Shown: piece after piece, positions 7,584 to 14,990 of the stretch
How positions within the stretch are numbered: the first letter of the stretch is position 1
Layout of the letters: every line of letters starts with the position of its first letter
From: Bacteroidia bacterium
GTDB lineage: Bacteria; Bacteroidota; Bacteroidia; Bacteroidales; Paludibacteraceae
NCBI GenBank assembly: GCA_021152555.1
Contig: JAGKVE010000035.1
Span: forward strand, 1-20,280
Direction: 5' to 3'
Length of the DNA: 20,280 nt
Made by a program: the position numbers and the translations under genes
Notes under the pieces: model-generated
Database searches by the model: none
What the model was told of the DNA's origin: nothing
Seen by the model: the letters and a program-made list of their open reading frames with translations, nothing else

Positions 7584-8438
7584 ATGGTGACTAAAAAAGG
7601 CTATTTGATGATTAAAATCAAAATACAGGGACTAAATATGGGTAATTCTAATTTCGTCACTTCATCACTGTTATCAGTACCGGCGCTATTATTACATGTG
7701 TTGGCACTGCCTGTTTTCTTCCTTGGTTTCATACTTGGCTATCAGAGCGCCTGGCAGGTGTCTTTTCTGAATGCAGGCTTAGGAATAGTATTCAACGCAT
7801 TGATGCTGATGTGTATCTTAATTGGTGTGCTAAGTGCGTCTCGTATTCCGATGAGTGCTACTCGCCGTCATCTCCATCTGAACTGGTGGCAATACGGATT
7901 ATGGGCTTTGGCTGAAGTGATTGTGTTTGCGAGTTTTGCAGCATTATATATGGCGCTGATTCATGGAGACTACGGCTATTTCCCTGCTCTTGCGCAGTGC
8001 CTGCGGATGGCTTTCTCGACACTTGTTTATCCCTACGTTGTTTTTGCACTGCTTTTTGCTGTCATTCGTCCGGACTTACCTGCCGCCCAAGAAGAAGATT
8101 TGGTACGTTTTGCAGATTCAACAGGACGTCTCAAACTTGTAATCGCCGGTAATGTAATTCTATACGTAGAAGCGCGGGAAAATTATGTCTCTATTCATTA
8201 CATGGAAGGGGAGCAGCAAAAAGAATATTCCCTTCGCCAGTCCATGCGCGGAATAGAGGAACTGATGTCCAAGCATGGTATTGTACGTTGTCAGCGTTCA
8301 TATTTCGTCAATCCGCACCATGTTAAAGTTCTTCGTCGTGACAAGGAGGGAATGATACAGGCAGAATTAGATATTGCGTCCTGTAAGCCGGTACCAGTAT
8401 CGCCGAAGTATTATGACGATCTAAGCAAAATGTTGTAA
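7584..8438 (+). CDS. Membrane-anchored LytTR-family transcriptional regulator
   Basis: 284 residues. Four hydrophobic helices are visible at about 28-53, 60-86, 101-126 and 135-161. A C-terminal LytTR DNA-binding domain spans about 182-284, with VILYVEARENYVSIHY, SLRQSMRGIEELM and the signature IVRCQRSYFVNPHHV (the family form is RCHRSYxVN). LytTR proteins bind direct repeats upstream of target genes; here the sensor is presumably the membrane part, and no receiver domain is present. The start is uncertain. ATG 7584 has AGGGG 6 nt upstream. ATG 7608 follows AAAAAAGG. ATG 7638 gives the shortest N-terminus before the first helix. It is divergent from the SGNH-like gene and may regulate nearby promoters; targets are unknown. 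The stop lies in the loop of a palindromic hairpin. Confidence 0.9.
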   Translation: MVTKKGYLMIKIKIQGLNMGNSNFVTSSLLSVPALLLHVLALPVFFLGFILGYQSAWQVSFLNAGLGIVFNALMLMCILIGVLSASRIPMSATRRHLHLNWWQYGLWALAEVIVFASFAALYMALIHGDYGYFPALAQCLRMAFSTLVYPYVVFALLFAVIRPDLPAAQEEDLVRFADSTGRLKLVIAGNVILYVEARENYVSIHYMEGEQQKEYSLRQSMRGIEELMSKHGIVRCQRSYFVNPHHVKVLRRDKEGMIQAELDIASCKPVPVSPKYYDDLSKML

Positions 8439-8446
8439 CATTTTGC
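8425..8446. terminator. Bidirectional hairpin between convergent LytTR gene and rlmN
   Basis: GCAAAATGTT (8425-8434) and AACATTTTGC (8437-8446) are perfect inverted copies separated by 2 nt. The TAA stop of the LytTR gene (8436-8438) sits at the loop. Each strand carries TTTT in its 3' arm. The element lies 30 nt beyond the rlmN stop on the opposite strand, so it could end both transcripts. It is symmetrical but lacks a long T tail. Confidence 0.6.
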
Positions 8447-8476
8447 GTCAAATCGAGACGTTAAGTAGAAGACGTG

Positions 8477-9487
8477 TTAATTCGATAGGCTATTGACGAG
8501 CATACCGCATGCAGCGAGTATGTCTTCTCCCCTTGAACGGCGGATAGTAGTAGTCAGTCCTTTCTCTGTCAAATAATCCCGCATCCATTCCATCTGTTGT
8601 TCATTCGAGGCAGGAAACTGCCGGTCAACACCTTCGTGAAAGCGGATGAGGTTAATACGGCAATGCAGGCCTTTGAGCAAACGTAGCAGTTCATTGGCAT
8701 GACGTGGAGTGTCGTTTAGTCCTTTCCAACAGATATATTCAAAACTGACGCGTCGTTGGTGTGTCCAGTCATAGTGTTTGAGTAGTTTTACTACTTCCGT
8801 AATGGACATTATTTTTTCAGCCGGCATGATGAGTGCGCGCTCGCATGCGAATGGATTGTGCATGGAAACTGCCAAATGGCATTCGCTCTCTTCAACAAAC
8901 CGTTTCATAGCAGGAATGCCAACTGTAGAGACAGTAATCCGTTTCGGTGACCATGCGCAGCCATAGTCGGCCTTCATAATTTCCAATGCGCGTAACACAT
9001 TGTCTATATTGTCCATCGGTTCACCTTCCCCCATGAGGACTATATTGGTTAGGTTGTCAAAATACAATATCTGGTTGAGTATATCAGCCGCCGATAGATG
9101 TCCGTGAAAGCCTAGTGTTCCAGTCATGCAGAAGCGACATCCCATTTTGCATCCTGCTTGCGTAGAGACGCACAAAGTAGCTCGTTCGTTGTCAGGGATA
9201 TAGACGCTCTCAATGTAGCTGCGCGATTGGCCGTTGTTGACCTCAAAGAGGTATTTCCGTGTGCCATCATCACTGAGCGCTTCGCGTACCGGCGCATGGC
9301 GTCCGATAATATATAAAGCCTTGAGCGCCTCGCGTCCTTTATGTGAGATATCGGTCATTTGGTCAAACGAAGTCACCCGGCGCAGATACAACCACCGAGC
9401 CATCTGTTTGCCGGCGAACTTAGGCAATCCGGCACGCAGTGCCACTTCTTGCAGTTCACTCAATGTTTTTCCTAATAGCGTCTCCAC
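8477..9487 (-). CDS. rlmN: Dual-specificity RNA methyltransferase RlmN (radical SAM)
   Basis: RlmN methylates C2 of A2503 in 23S rRNA and A37 of some tRNAs. The 336 residues include the radical-SAM cluster motif CKMGCRFC (Cys 113, 117, 120). Cys 106 in LCVSTQAGC is the acceptor-base cysteine, corresponding to E. coli C118. Cys 327 in AACGML is the methyl-carrying cysteine, corresponding to E. coli C355. WSPKRITVSTVGI and TTTIRRSRGEDI are also typical. The usual MGMGEP box reads MGEGEP (residues 152-157), an acidic replacement near the SAM site; the other catalytic residues are intact, so activity is still expected. It starts 17 nt after the mscS stop and is the last gene of the eight-gene minus-strand run. 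Confidence 0.95.
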   Translation of the reverse strand: METLLGKTLSELQEVALRAGLPKFAGKQMARWLYLRRVTSFDQMTDISHKGREALKALYIIGRHAPVREALSDDGTRKYLFEVNNGQSRSYIESVYIPDNERATLCVSTQAGCKMGCRFCMTGTLGFHGHLSAADILNQILYFDNLTNIVLMGEGEPMDNIDNVLRALEIMKADYGCAWSPKRITVSTVGIPAMKRFVEESECHLAVSMHNPFACERALIMPAEKIMSITEVVKLLKHYDWTHQRRVSFEYICWKGLNDTPRHANELLRLLKGLHCRINLIRFHEGVDRQFPASNEQQMEWMRDYLTEKGLTTTIRRSRGEDILAACGMLVNSLSN

Positions 9488-9504
9488 GAAGTAGTATTTT
9501 TCTG

Positions 9505-10515
9505 TCAGTTGCCGGCATTTAGCATAGTGACATCCATGTGCGGATAAGCAAATGTAAAGCCTTGTGGTGGCAATTCAGTATAGAAACGTTCCTGTATATC
9601 AAAGAAGACACCCCAGTAATCCGCGCTGCGGACCCATGCCCGAACGACAAAAGTTATATCGTTTTCGTTGAGTGATTTGAGCGCCGCAAATGGGGCAGGA
9701 ATAGCGTCCATGCGGTAGTTAACCGTAGATAGTTGGTAGGCGGATATGTTCAGTTCCTTGTAGAGTTTTTTCATGTCCGTGTCTGCCTGCAGTATGCGCT
9801 TGTCACTATTGAGAATGGCGTATATAGCCTCTTTACACGCCTTGGCGTCTACTCCATACGACACGCTTACCTGCCATTCCAAGCGGCGTAGCGGACGTCC
9901 GCTGTAGTTGTTGATTGTGCCGTTGGACAGTGCTCCGTTCGGAAGAATAACCACGCGGTTGTCAACAGTGAGGATTTTTGTAGCGGTAATATTGACCTCA
10001 ATGACAGTTCCTGCATGCCCTTGCGCTTCGATATAATCTCCTGCTTTAAAGGGTTTGAAGGCGAGTATCATCAGTCCTCCGGCAAAGTTCTGCACCGTCC
10101 CGGAAAGCGCCATGCCGATAGCCATACCTCCGGCTGCCAGTAAAGCAGCGAGCGAAGTGGTGTTCACGCCTAAGGTGCTGACCGAGACAACGACAAGGAG
10201 TATGGTAAGCGAGATGGAAACAAACGATGTGATAAACGAGACCAATGTGGGTTCCGTCTTTCGGCGTGTGAACATTCGTTTCAAGCCTTTTTTTACCAAC
10301 TCGATGAGCCATATACCGATGATATAAATGAGTAGTGCAGCGAGCACTTTAAGTCCGAACTGCAGCATAGCTTCTCCCACTTCGTGCCAGAAGCCGGTAG
10401 GATTGCTTTTAGCGTACTCAATCATTTGCCGTGCTCCCTCCCGTACGGAATCAGTGGGTAGGATATCCTTTTGTACCTCAGCCGTCAAAGCGGCAACATC
10501 TTGCAGTAAAATCAT
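9505..10515 (-). CDS. Small-conductance mechanosensitive channel (MscS family)
   Basis: Inner-membrane tension-gated channel that releases solutes on osmotic downshock. The 336 residues have an N-terminal amphipathic stretch, TM1 about 54-74, TM2 about 90-112 and pore helix TM3 about 119-150. TM3 shows the family's small-residue packing, GGMAIGMALSGTVQNFAGG. The MscS beta domain follows (KPFKAGDYIEAQGHAGTV, ILPNGALSNGTINNYS) and then a C-terminal alpha/beta vestibule to about 330. The length is close to E. coli MscS (286) plus a modest N-terminal extension. It begins 5 nt after the DUF4293 stop and is followed by rlmN, so it is co-transcribed. No cyclic-nucleotide or other regulatory domain is attached. 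Confidence 0.93.
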   Translation of the reverse strand: MILLQDVAALTAEVQKDILPTDSVREGARQMIEYAKSNPTGFWHEVGEAMLQFGLKVLAALLIYIIGIWLIELVKKGLKRMFTRRKTEPTLVSFITSFVSISLTILLVVVSVSTLGVNTTSLAALLAAGGMAIGMALSGTVQNFAGGLMILAFKPFKAGDYIEAQGHAGTVIEVNITATKILTVDNRVVILPNGALSNGTINNYSGRPLRRLEWQVSVSYGVDAKACKEAIYAILNSDKRILQADTDMKKLYKELNISAYQLSTVNYRMDAIPAPFAALKSLNENDITFVVRAWVRSADYWGVFFDIQERFYTELPPQGFTFAYPHMDVTMLNAGN

Positions 10516-10520
10516 AGTGG

Positions 10521-10973
10521 TTATCGAATTCTGTCAGCAGCTCGCACGAGTGCCTCATCCTTAAGGATACGCCGCGTAGCCATCAGGGTTAATACCAAAC
10601 AAACCAGAGGGAACGAAGCCCACGGCAGTATATGCCAGTCCACGCCCAGACTCATTTTAGCCAGCCATATATAAATGGCGAGCACTCCGTAGTAGCCGAG
10701 ACACAGCATGACGGAGAAGATGTTCAACCGTGCCTGTAGCAGCCTCTTTTTGTAGAGAAAGATATCAATGAGTGCCAGTACAGGAATCAGAATGGTGGCG
10801 ACGAACAGGCCCCATAAGCCTTGTAACGGTGCTCCACCCAGTGCGCTCAATTCCCATATCTGCAACTCTGCCGCCTCCCGGGGGGTGACGAACTGTACAA
10901 CGGGCAGCCAGATCAAGGCAATGCCCAACACGACGACGGCTAATAAGTAAAGTGTCTGTATTCTCTGTATCAT
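10521..10973 (-). CDS. DUF4293 four-helix membrane protein
   Basis: 150 residues with four hydrophobic helices at about 7-27, 51-73, 85-105 and 112-132. The short N-terminal signature MIQRIQTLYLL and the C-terminal basic/acidic tail DEALVRAADRIR are the hallmarks of DUF4293, a Bacteroidota inner-membrane family of unknown function. The ATG is preceded not by a Shine-Dalgarno sequence but directly by a 7-nt tandem repeat that fills the junction with the acetyltransferase gene. The mscS start follows 5 nt after its stop. Nothing in the sequence shows a catalytic site. Confidence 0.85.
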   Translation of the reverse strand: MIQRIQTLYLLAVVVLGIALIWLPVVQFVTPREAAELQIWELSALGGAPLQGLWGLFVATILIPVLALIDIFLYKKRLLQARLNIFSVMLCLGYYGVLAIYIWLAKMSLGVDWHILPWASFPLVCLVLTLMATRRILKDEALVRAADRIR

Positions 10974-11005
10974 ATCAGTTATCAGTTATCAGTTATCAGT
11001 TATCA
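10974..11005 (-). repeat. Heptanucleotide tandem repeat, 4.6 copies, at gene junction
   Basis: Plus strand: four perfect ATCAGTT units plus ATCA (minus strand AACTGAT). The repeat fills the whole 22-nt gap between the acetyltransferase stop and the DUF4293 start, and the stop codon itself (10998-10996) lies in it. In minus orientation TGATAA puts stops in more than one frame. Copy-number changes would alter intercistronic spacing in 7-nt steps. Confidence 0.9.
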
Positions 11006-11520
11006 TTTTTCTTTGCTTCTTCAAGAGAAGCACATTTGTCTCCGTTTCGGTTGACCCATGCTATCTGTCGTGCCGGATTTCCGACCATGAGTGCGAACGC
11101 CGGTACATCTTTTGTTACGACCGAACCGGCACCAATCATACAGTATTCGCCTAACTCATGTCCGCAAACAATAGTTGCGTTGGCACCGACTGAAACGCCG
11201 CGATGCAAAATGGTCGGCTTGTACTCATTCTTGCGGCAGACTGCTGCTCTTGGGTTGATGACGTTAGTGAACACCATGCTAGGCCCGAGGAATACATCGT
11301 CTTCACATTGTACGCCCGTATAGACGGAAACATTGTTCTGTATTTTGCAGTTTTTGCCGAGTACGACTTCGGGGGATATAACTACGTTCTGACCTATGTT
11401 GCAGTTTTCTCCAATACTACATCCTGACATGATATGGGAGAAATGCCATATCTTCGTGCCCTTACCTATCGTGCACTTCTCGTCCACATAGGACGACTCA
11501 TGAACAAAGAAATCAGCCAT
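10996..11520 (-). CDS. Left-handed beta-helix N-acetyltransferase, WbpD/WlbB type
   Basis: 174 residues made almost wholly of hexapeptide repeats (IGKGTKIWHFSHIM, IGENCNIGQNVVISPEVVLG, VGANATIVCG, IGAGSVVTKDVPAFALMVGNPA). The stretch IWHFSHIM...NIGQNVVISP...VYTGV...DDVFLGPSMVFTNVINPRA matches, from memory, the acetyltransferases WbpD/WlbB that N-acetylate UDP-2-acetamido-3-amino-2,3-dideoxy-glucuronate for O-antigen. A related 3- or 4-amino-sugar substrate is equally possible. No other gene of that pathway (dehydrogenase, aminotransferase, epimerase) is in the window, so it is an orphan here. Its ATG overlaps the rseP stop by 1 nt (TGATG). The last residues (KKNDN) and the stop run into the heptamer repeat. 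Confidence 0.88.
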   Translation of the reverse strand: MADFFVHESSYVDEKCTIGKGTKIWHFSHIMSGCSIGENCNIGQNVVISPEVVLGKNCKIQNNVSVYTGVQCEDDVFLGPSMVFTNVINPRAAVCRKNEYKPTILHRGVSVGANATIVCGHELGEYCMIGAGSVVTKDVPAFALMVGNPARQIAWVNRNGDKCASLEEAKKNDN

Positions 11521-12947
11521 CAGAAGAACAATTTTAATATGTCATTCCCGTTTGCGAAAATCAAGAGTGCCAGCAGCAGCCAGAAGCCCACTTCGTTCGC
11601 TCTCTCAAGGAACTTGTCGCTCGGTTTACGCCGCGTGATGATTTCTACCAGCAGGAAAAGTATATACCCACCGTCCAAGGCTGGGATGGGCAGAAAATTC
11701 ATGAACGCGAGTATGAGACTGAGGAACGCGGTCATATGCCAGAAGGCGTACCAACTCCAAAATGCAGGGAACATGCTGCCGATGGCGCCGAACCCTCCGA
11801 GTGACTGTGCACCCTCCTTGGTGAACACAAGACGGAACTGTTTGACGTACATTTCAAGAATATCCCATCCGTATTTGATCCCGGCGGGAATAGCTTCTAA
11901 GAGGGAGTAATCGGTGTGCTCCAGTTCGAAGATATCGAATTTGGCAGCGATACCGATTTTGCCTTGGTCACCGATGAAGAGATGCGCTTGCTGCAATGCT
12001 CCCTGCCTGTAATAATCAATAGTGACAGAGTCGCAAGGGTGCCGTTGCAGTTCTTCTGTCAGTTGGATATAGCAAGGTGTAGGGACGCTGTTGACAGCGA
12101 CAATACTATCGCCTTTCTGCAATCCGGCAAAGAACGCCGCGTTATCAGGCAGCACGGTATCCACGACGCACGGAATCCATTCGGCGATGAGCACATATCG
12201 CCGTTTTTGATAATTTCTGTCCGCACGGTGTTTTTCTCGCTCTGCTTTGTCAAAGGCATTCTGTTGTGCGAGATATCGTGTTCCGAGGTCGTCGGAAAGG
12301 GAGAGCCGGACGGTGTCTTTTCCTCGCAGAACAATGACGTCGCGTTTCCCCTCAATGATAACCGCCTGTACGACATCGCTCAGTTCTTGCGGTTCCACGC
12401 CGTCAATGGTGAGAATTTTATCCTGCTGTTCAAAGCCTTCCGCCTGCATTATCTCCGAATAGTATAGTCCTGTTGTTACATTGCGGAGCGGCAGTGTGTC
12501 TTGCCCCCAATGCCAAAGGAGCATGGAGAAGATAACCAGCGCTCCGACAAAATTGACCAATATGCCGCCGAGGATAATGAGCAGTCTCTGCCATGCTGGT
12601 TTGGAGCGGAACTCCCATTGCTGCGGTTCTTTAGCGAGATCGTCCGTGGAGTGCGTCTCATCGACCATTCCTGCGATAGCACAGTATCCTCCAAACGGTA
12701 GCCATCCAATCCCCCATTCGGTGTTCTCGGGATGTTGGTTCCAGCCTTGGTCCTCGTTCGAAGCAAAGAACTTGACATGCCATTTCCCGTCAAATTTCTT
12801 GAAGCGGACGAGGCTTATCCAAGGGTTGAAGAACATATAAAATTTCTCTACTCGCACATTAAAAATACGTGCGAAAGTGAAGTGCCCCAACTCATGTATC
12901 AAGACGAGAAATGATAGGGCTAATATCAACTGAATAGCTTGAATCAT
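11520..12947 (-). CDS. rseP: Site-2 intramembrane metalloprotease RseP
   Basis: S2P family zinc protease of the inner membrane that cuts transmembrane segments of anti-sigma factors and signal-peptide remnants. The zinc-binding HELGH is at residues 18-22 in the first helix, and the LDG motif (NFLPIPALDGG, Asp about 425) lies in the third. WLPFGGYCAIAGM follows the first helix. Two PDZ-like segments are visible at about 160-220 and 258-335, with a basic, charged insert (KAEREKHRADRNYQKRR) at about 234-250 between them. The length of 475 is close to E. coli RseP (450). It starts 15 nt after the dxr stop across an A/T-rich period-7 junction and overlaps the next gene by 1 nt. The dxr-rseP pairing is common in bacteria and supports the call. 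Confidence 0.95.
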   Translation of the reverse strand: MIQAIQLILALSFLVLIHELGHFTFARIFNVRVEKFYMFFNPWISLVRFKKFDGKWHVKFFASNEDQGWNQHPENTEWGIGWLPFGGYCAIAGMVDETHSTDDLAKEPQQWEFRSKPAWQRLLIILGGILVNFVGALVIFSMLLWHWGQDTLPLRNVTTGLYYSEIMQAEGFEQQDKILTIDGVEPQELSDVVQAVIIEGKRDVIVLRGKDTVRLSLSDDLGTRYLAQQNAFDKAEREKHRADRNYQKRRYVLIAEWIPCVVDTVLPDNAAFFAGLQKGDSIVAVNSVPTPCYIQLTEELQRHPCDSVTIDYYRQGALQQAHLFIGDQGKIGIAAKFDIFELEHTDYSLLEAIPAGIKYGWDILEMYVKQFRLVFTKEGAQSLGGFGAIGSMFPAFWSWYAFWHMTAFLSLILAFMNFLPIPALDGGYILFLLVEIITRRKPSDKFLERANEVGFWLLLALLIFANGNDILKLFF

Positions 12948-12953
12948 CTAATT

Positions 12954-12988
12954 ATTTTTAATTTACCATTTACTAATTATTATTTGCT
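12954..12988 (-). repeat. A/T-rich period-7 sequence at the dxr/rseP junction
   Basis: On the plus strand the 7-nt units read ATTTTTA, ATTTACC, ATTTACT, AATTATT, ATTTGCT. They cover the dxr stop (12965-12963) and its last few codons (about IISKW), ending 7 nt before the rseP start codon. The units are degenerate, but the register is kept over five units. Low-complexity DNA makes this weaker than the other junction repeats. Confidence 0.4.
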
Positions 12989-14153
12989 CGGCAATACGGC
13001 GTGCTTCTTTGTCCGTTTCTACGTAGTTTTCATACGTGGGGTTTGCAATAAAGGGTGCTTTTTCCATAGTTTGTCGTATAACGTCACTCATCTGGAGGAA
13101 TGCACATCGCCCTTCCCGGAAAGCGAGGTTAGCCACTTCGTTGGCGGCATTGAGAACACAAGGGCAGTTCCCACCACGTCTCATGGCTTCGTATGCGAGC
13201 CCGAGATTAGGAAATCGTTTCATATCCGGTTCCTCGAACGTCAAGGCTCCCAACGCACAAAGGTCAGCCCGGGGAAAATCACTTGTCAGGCGCTCGGGGA
13301 ACGAGAGGGCGTATTGGATAGGAAGCCTCATATCCGGTGCGCCTAACTGCGCTTTGATAGCACCGTCAGCAAACTGCACGGCTGAATGCACAATGGATTG
13401 TGGATGTACCAGCACTTCTATCTTCTCTACGGGCACTCCGAACAGCCATTTGGCCTCAATCACCTCGAATCCTTTATTCATCATAGAGGCGCTGTCAATG
13501 GTTATCTTGGCACCCATATCCCAATTGGGATGTTTGAGCGCGTCGGCGGCAGTGACAGTCTTCATCTGTTCAAGGGTGTGGGTCCTGAACGGTCCTCCGC
13601 TCGCGGTTAACAGAATCTTCTCTATCTCGTTGCGGTCTTCTCCGACCAAGCTTTGGAAGATAGCGCTATGCTCGCTGTCCACCGGCAGAATGGGTGTGTG
13701 GTGCAGCAGGGCCAAGTTACAAATGATTTCGCCTGCCACAACGAGTGTCTCTTTGTTGGCGAGAGCGATGGTTTTTCCGGCTTTGATGGCTTCGATGGTA
13801 GGTTTGAGACCTGCGTACCCTACCATTGCTGCGACAACAACGTCAATGCTCGGCATGGTAACCACTTCGGCAATCGACTGTTCTCCCGCCCATACTTTGA
13901 CGGGCATGTCAACCAAAGCGTCCCGAAGGGGTTCATAGAGACTCTCGTCCGCAATACATACTACTTCGGGCTTGAATTCTCGGGCTTGTAGTATCAGTTT
14001 GTCAATACTTCGGTGGGCGCATAGAGCGTACACTTGATATCGGTCTGGATAACTGCGTACCACGTCTAATGTTTGTGTGCCTATCGAGCCTGTAGAACCT
14101 AAAATCGCTAATTGTTTAGGGCTCTTATCCGTTGTTGAGTTTTTACTTTCCAT
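12963..14153 (-). CDS. dxr: 1-deoxy-D-xylulose 5-phosphate reductoisomerase
   Basis: DXR converts DXP to 2-C-methyl-D-erythritol 4-phosphate with NADPH, the committed step of the MEP isoprenoid pathway, in the cytosol. From ATG 14153 it is 396 residues. The NADPH fold appears as LAILGSTGSIGTQTLDVV (glycine motif at 19-25). ALANKETLVVAGE, the metal/substrate site PVDSEHSAIFQ, LTASGGPFR, HPNWDMGAKITIDSASMMNKG and VHPQSIVHS follow in family order, then the C-terminal helical domain. An upstream in-frame ATG at 14201 would add 16 residues with no homology; the chosen start overlaps the stop of the LytM gene as TAATG, typical of coupled translation. rseP follows after 15 nt. Confidence 0.96.
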   Translation of the reverse strand: MESKNSTTDKSPKQLAILGSTGSIGTQTLDVVRSYPDRYQVYALCAHRSIDKLILQAREFKPEVVCIADESLYEPLRDALVDMPVKVWAGEQSIAEVVTMPSIDVVVAAMVGYAGLKPTIEAIKAGKTIALANKETLVVAGEIICNLALLHHTPILPVDSEHSAIFQSLVGEDRNEIEKILLTASGGPFRTHTLEQMKTVTAADALKHPNWDMGAKITIDSASMMNKGFEVIEAKWLFGVPVEKIEVLVHPQSIVHSAVQFADGAIKAQLGAPDMRLPIQYALSFPERLTSDFPRADLCALGALTFEEPDMKRFPNLGLAYEAMRRGGNCPCVLNAANEVANLAFREGRCAFLQMSDVIRQTMEKAPFIANPTYENYVETDKEARRIAEQIIISKW

Positions 14154-14962
14154 TACCAAATAATTACCTCTTCGGGATTGACAAATTTCCCGTCGTCCCA
14201 CATCTCAATGACAACGTCATGCTCTCCATCCACCATACCTATCGTTTCTCCGCGTTCTACTTTTTCTCCTTGCGGTTTGAGCGCTGCCGCCACATGGCGG
14301 TAAAAGGTTATGTAAGTCCCGTTTTGCAGCACGATAGTGAATGTATTGTCTGCCAGCCGCTCAACGCTTAGCAATGTGCCTCGCATGACAGCCATCACGT
14401 TTTCGTTTTTCGCCGCTCGTACCGTAACGCCGTATAGATGTATTCCCGGTCGTGCCGGTTGTATAACAGCGCCGCGTAAGGGACGGTATAATTGCTTGAT
14501 AGCATGGTTGGCCGTGTTGTCGAACAGGAGCAGTCGGTCACGCTCTTTCTGTTCGTATTGGGCCATGAAAGCGTCAGTCGCCTCGTTCCGTTGCTCCAAG
14601 ATTTGTGTGCGCTCTACCAACTCCAACGAGTCGAGGCTATGCACACTGTCCTTCTGGATATCTCCCGCCGTCAACTGCTTGATGACGTCAAGGTACTGAC
14701 GTTGGATAGTCAGGCTATGTTGAAGCGAGTCGACGCGCGCGGACTCTTGTGTCAATTGTTGGCGCAGACTGGCACTATAGCCCGGCAGCACGTTGCGCAA
14801 CGGAGTATAGACAATAAGTACTGATAAGAGCAGAATGATGGCGATGAACAGGACGAAGAGAAAACTGATGGCGCCCATCAGGCTGACGCGGATATGGAAC
14901 ACCTCGCGCAGCGTGATGTCATCCAACATTGCCAGCCTGTATTTATGCCAGTTATTTTTCAT
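14153..14962 (-). CDS. Membrane-anchored LytM/M23-like protein with degenerate active site
   Basis: 269 residues: a short cytoplasmic N-terminus (NNWHKYRLAMLDDITLREVF), one TM helix at about 29-52, a Ser/Gln-rich coiled-coil-like stalk at about 62-95 and 110-145, and a C-terminal LytM fold at about 156-269 (PLRGAVIQP, AVMRGTLLSV, YITFYRHVAAALKPQGEKVERGETIG, FVNPEEVI). Active M23 peptidases need HxGxD and HxH for zinc. Here the first Asp is Thr180 (GVTV), the expected His before it is Leu, and HLHFELW reads DVVIEMW at 249-255. Only His223 of the set remains, so it is probably not a peptidase. By analogy with EnvC/NlpD it could instead regulate a cell-wall amidase; that role is inferred. It starts 28 nt after the fumarase stop. 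Confidence 0.85.
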   Translation of the reverse strand: MKNNWHKYRLAMLDDITLREVFHIRVSLMGAISFLFVLFIAIILLLSVLIVYTPLRNVLPGYSASLRQQLTQESARVDSLQHSLTIQRQYLDVIKQLTAGDIQKDSVHSLDSLELVERTQILEQRNEATDAFMAQYEQKERDRLLLFDNTANHAIKQLYRPLRGAVIQPARPGIHLYGVTVRAAKNENVMAVMRGTLLSVERLADNTFTIVLQNGTYITFYRHVAAALKPQGEKVERGETIGMVDGEHDVVIEMWDDGKFVNPEEVIIW

Positions 14963-14989
14963 CTTTTACTTTTCAATTTTCACCTTTCG
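14955..14989 (-). repeat. Period-7 sequence at the fumarase/LytM junction
   Basis: On the plus strand successive 7-nt units read TTTTTCA, TCTTTTA, CTTTTCA, ATTTTCA, CCTTTCG (minus strand TGAAAAT-type units). They span the 28-nt gap and run across the ATG of the LytM gene, up to the fumarase stop. No other ribosome-binding sequence is visible, so the A-rich minus-strand repeat is itself the translation leader. Confidence 0.5.
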
Positions 14990-14990
14990 G

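Noticed and set aside
10974..11005. Tandem repeat considered as a CRISPR array or plasmid iteron
   Set aside because: Units are 7 nt with no spacers, and there is no replication gene or AT-rich origin nearby.
10952..11323. Plus-strand open frame reading through the 7-nt repeat (SVISYQL-type peptide)
   Set aside because: It is antisense to the acetyltransferase and its repetitive peptide only mirrors the heptamer DNA.
14154..14201. ATG giving dxr 16 extra N-terminal residues
   Set aside because: The extension lies inside the LytM coding region; the TAATG overlap start at 14153 places the glycine motif at the usual distance from the N-terminus.
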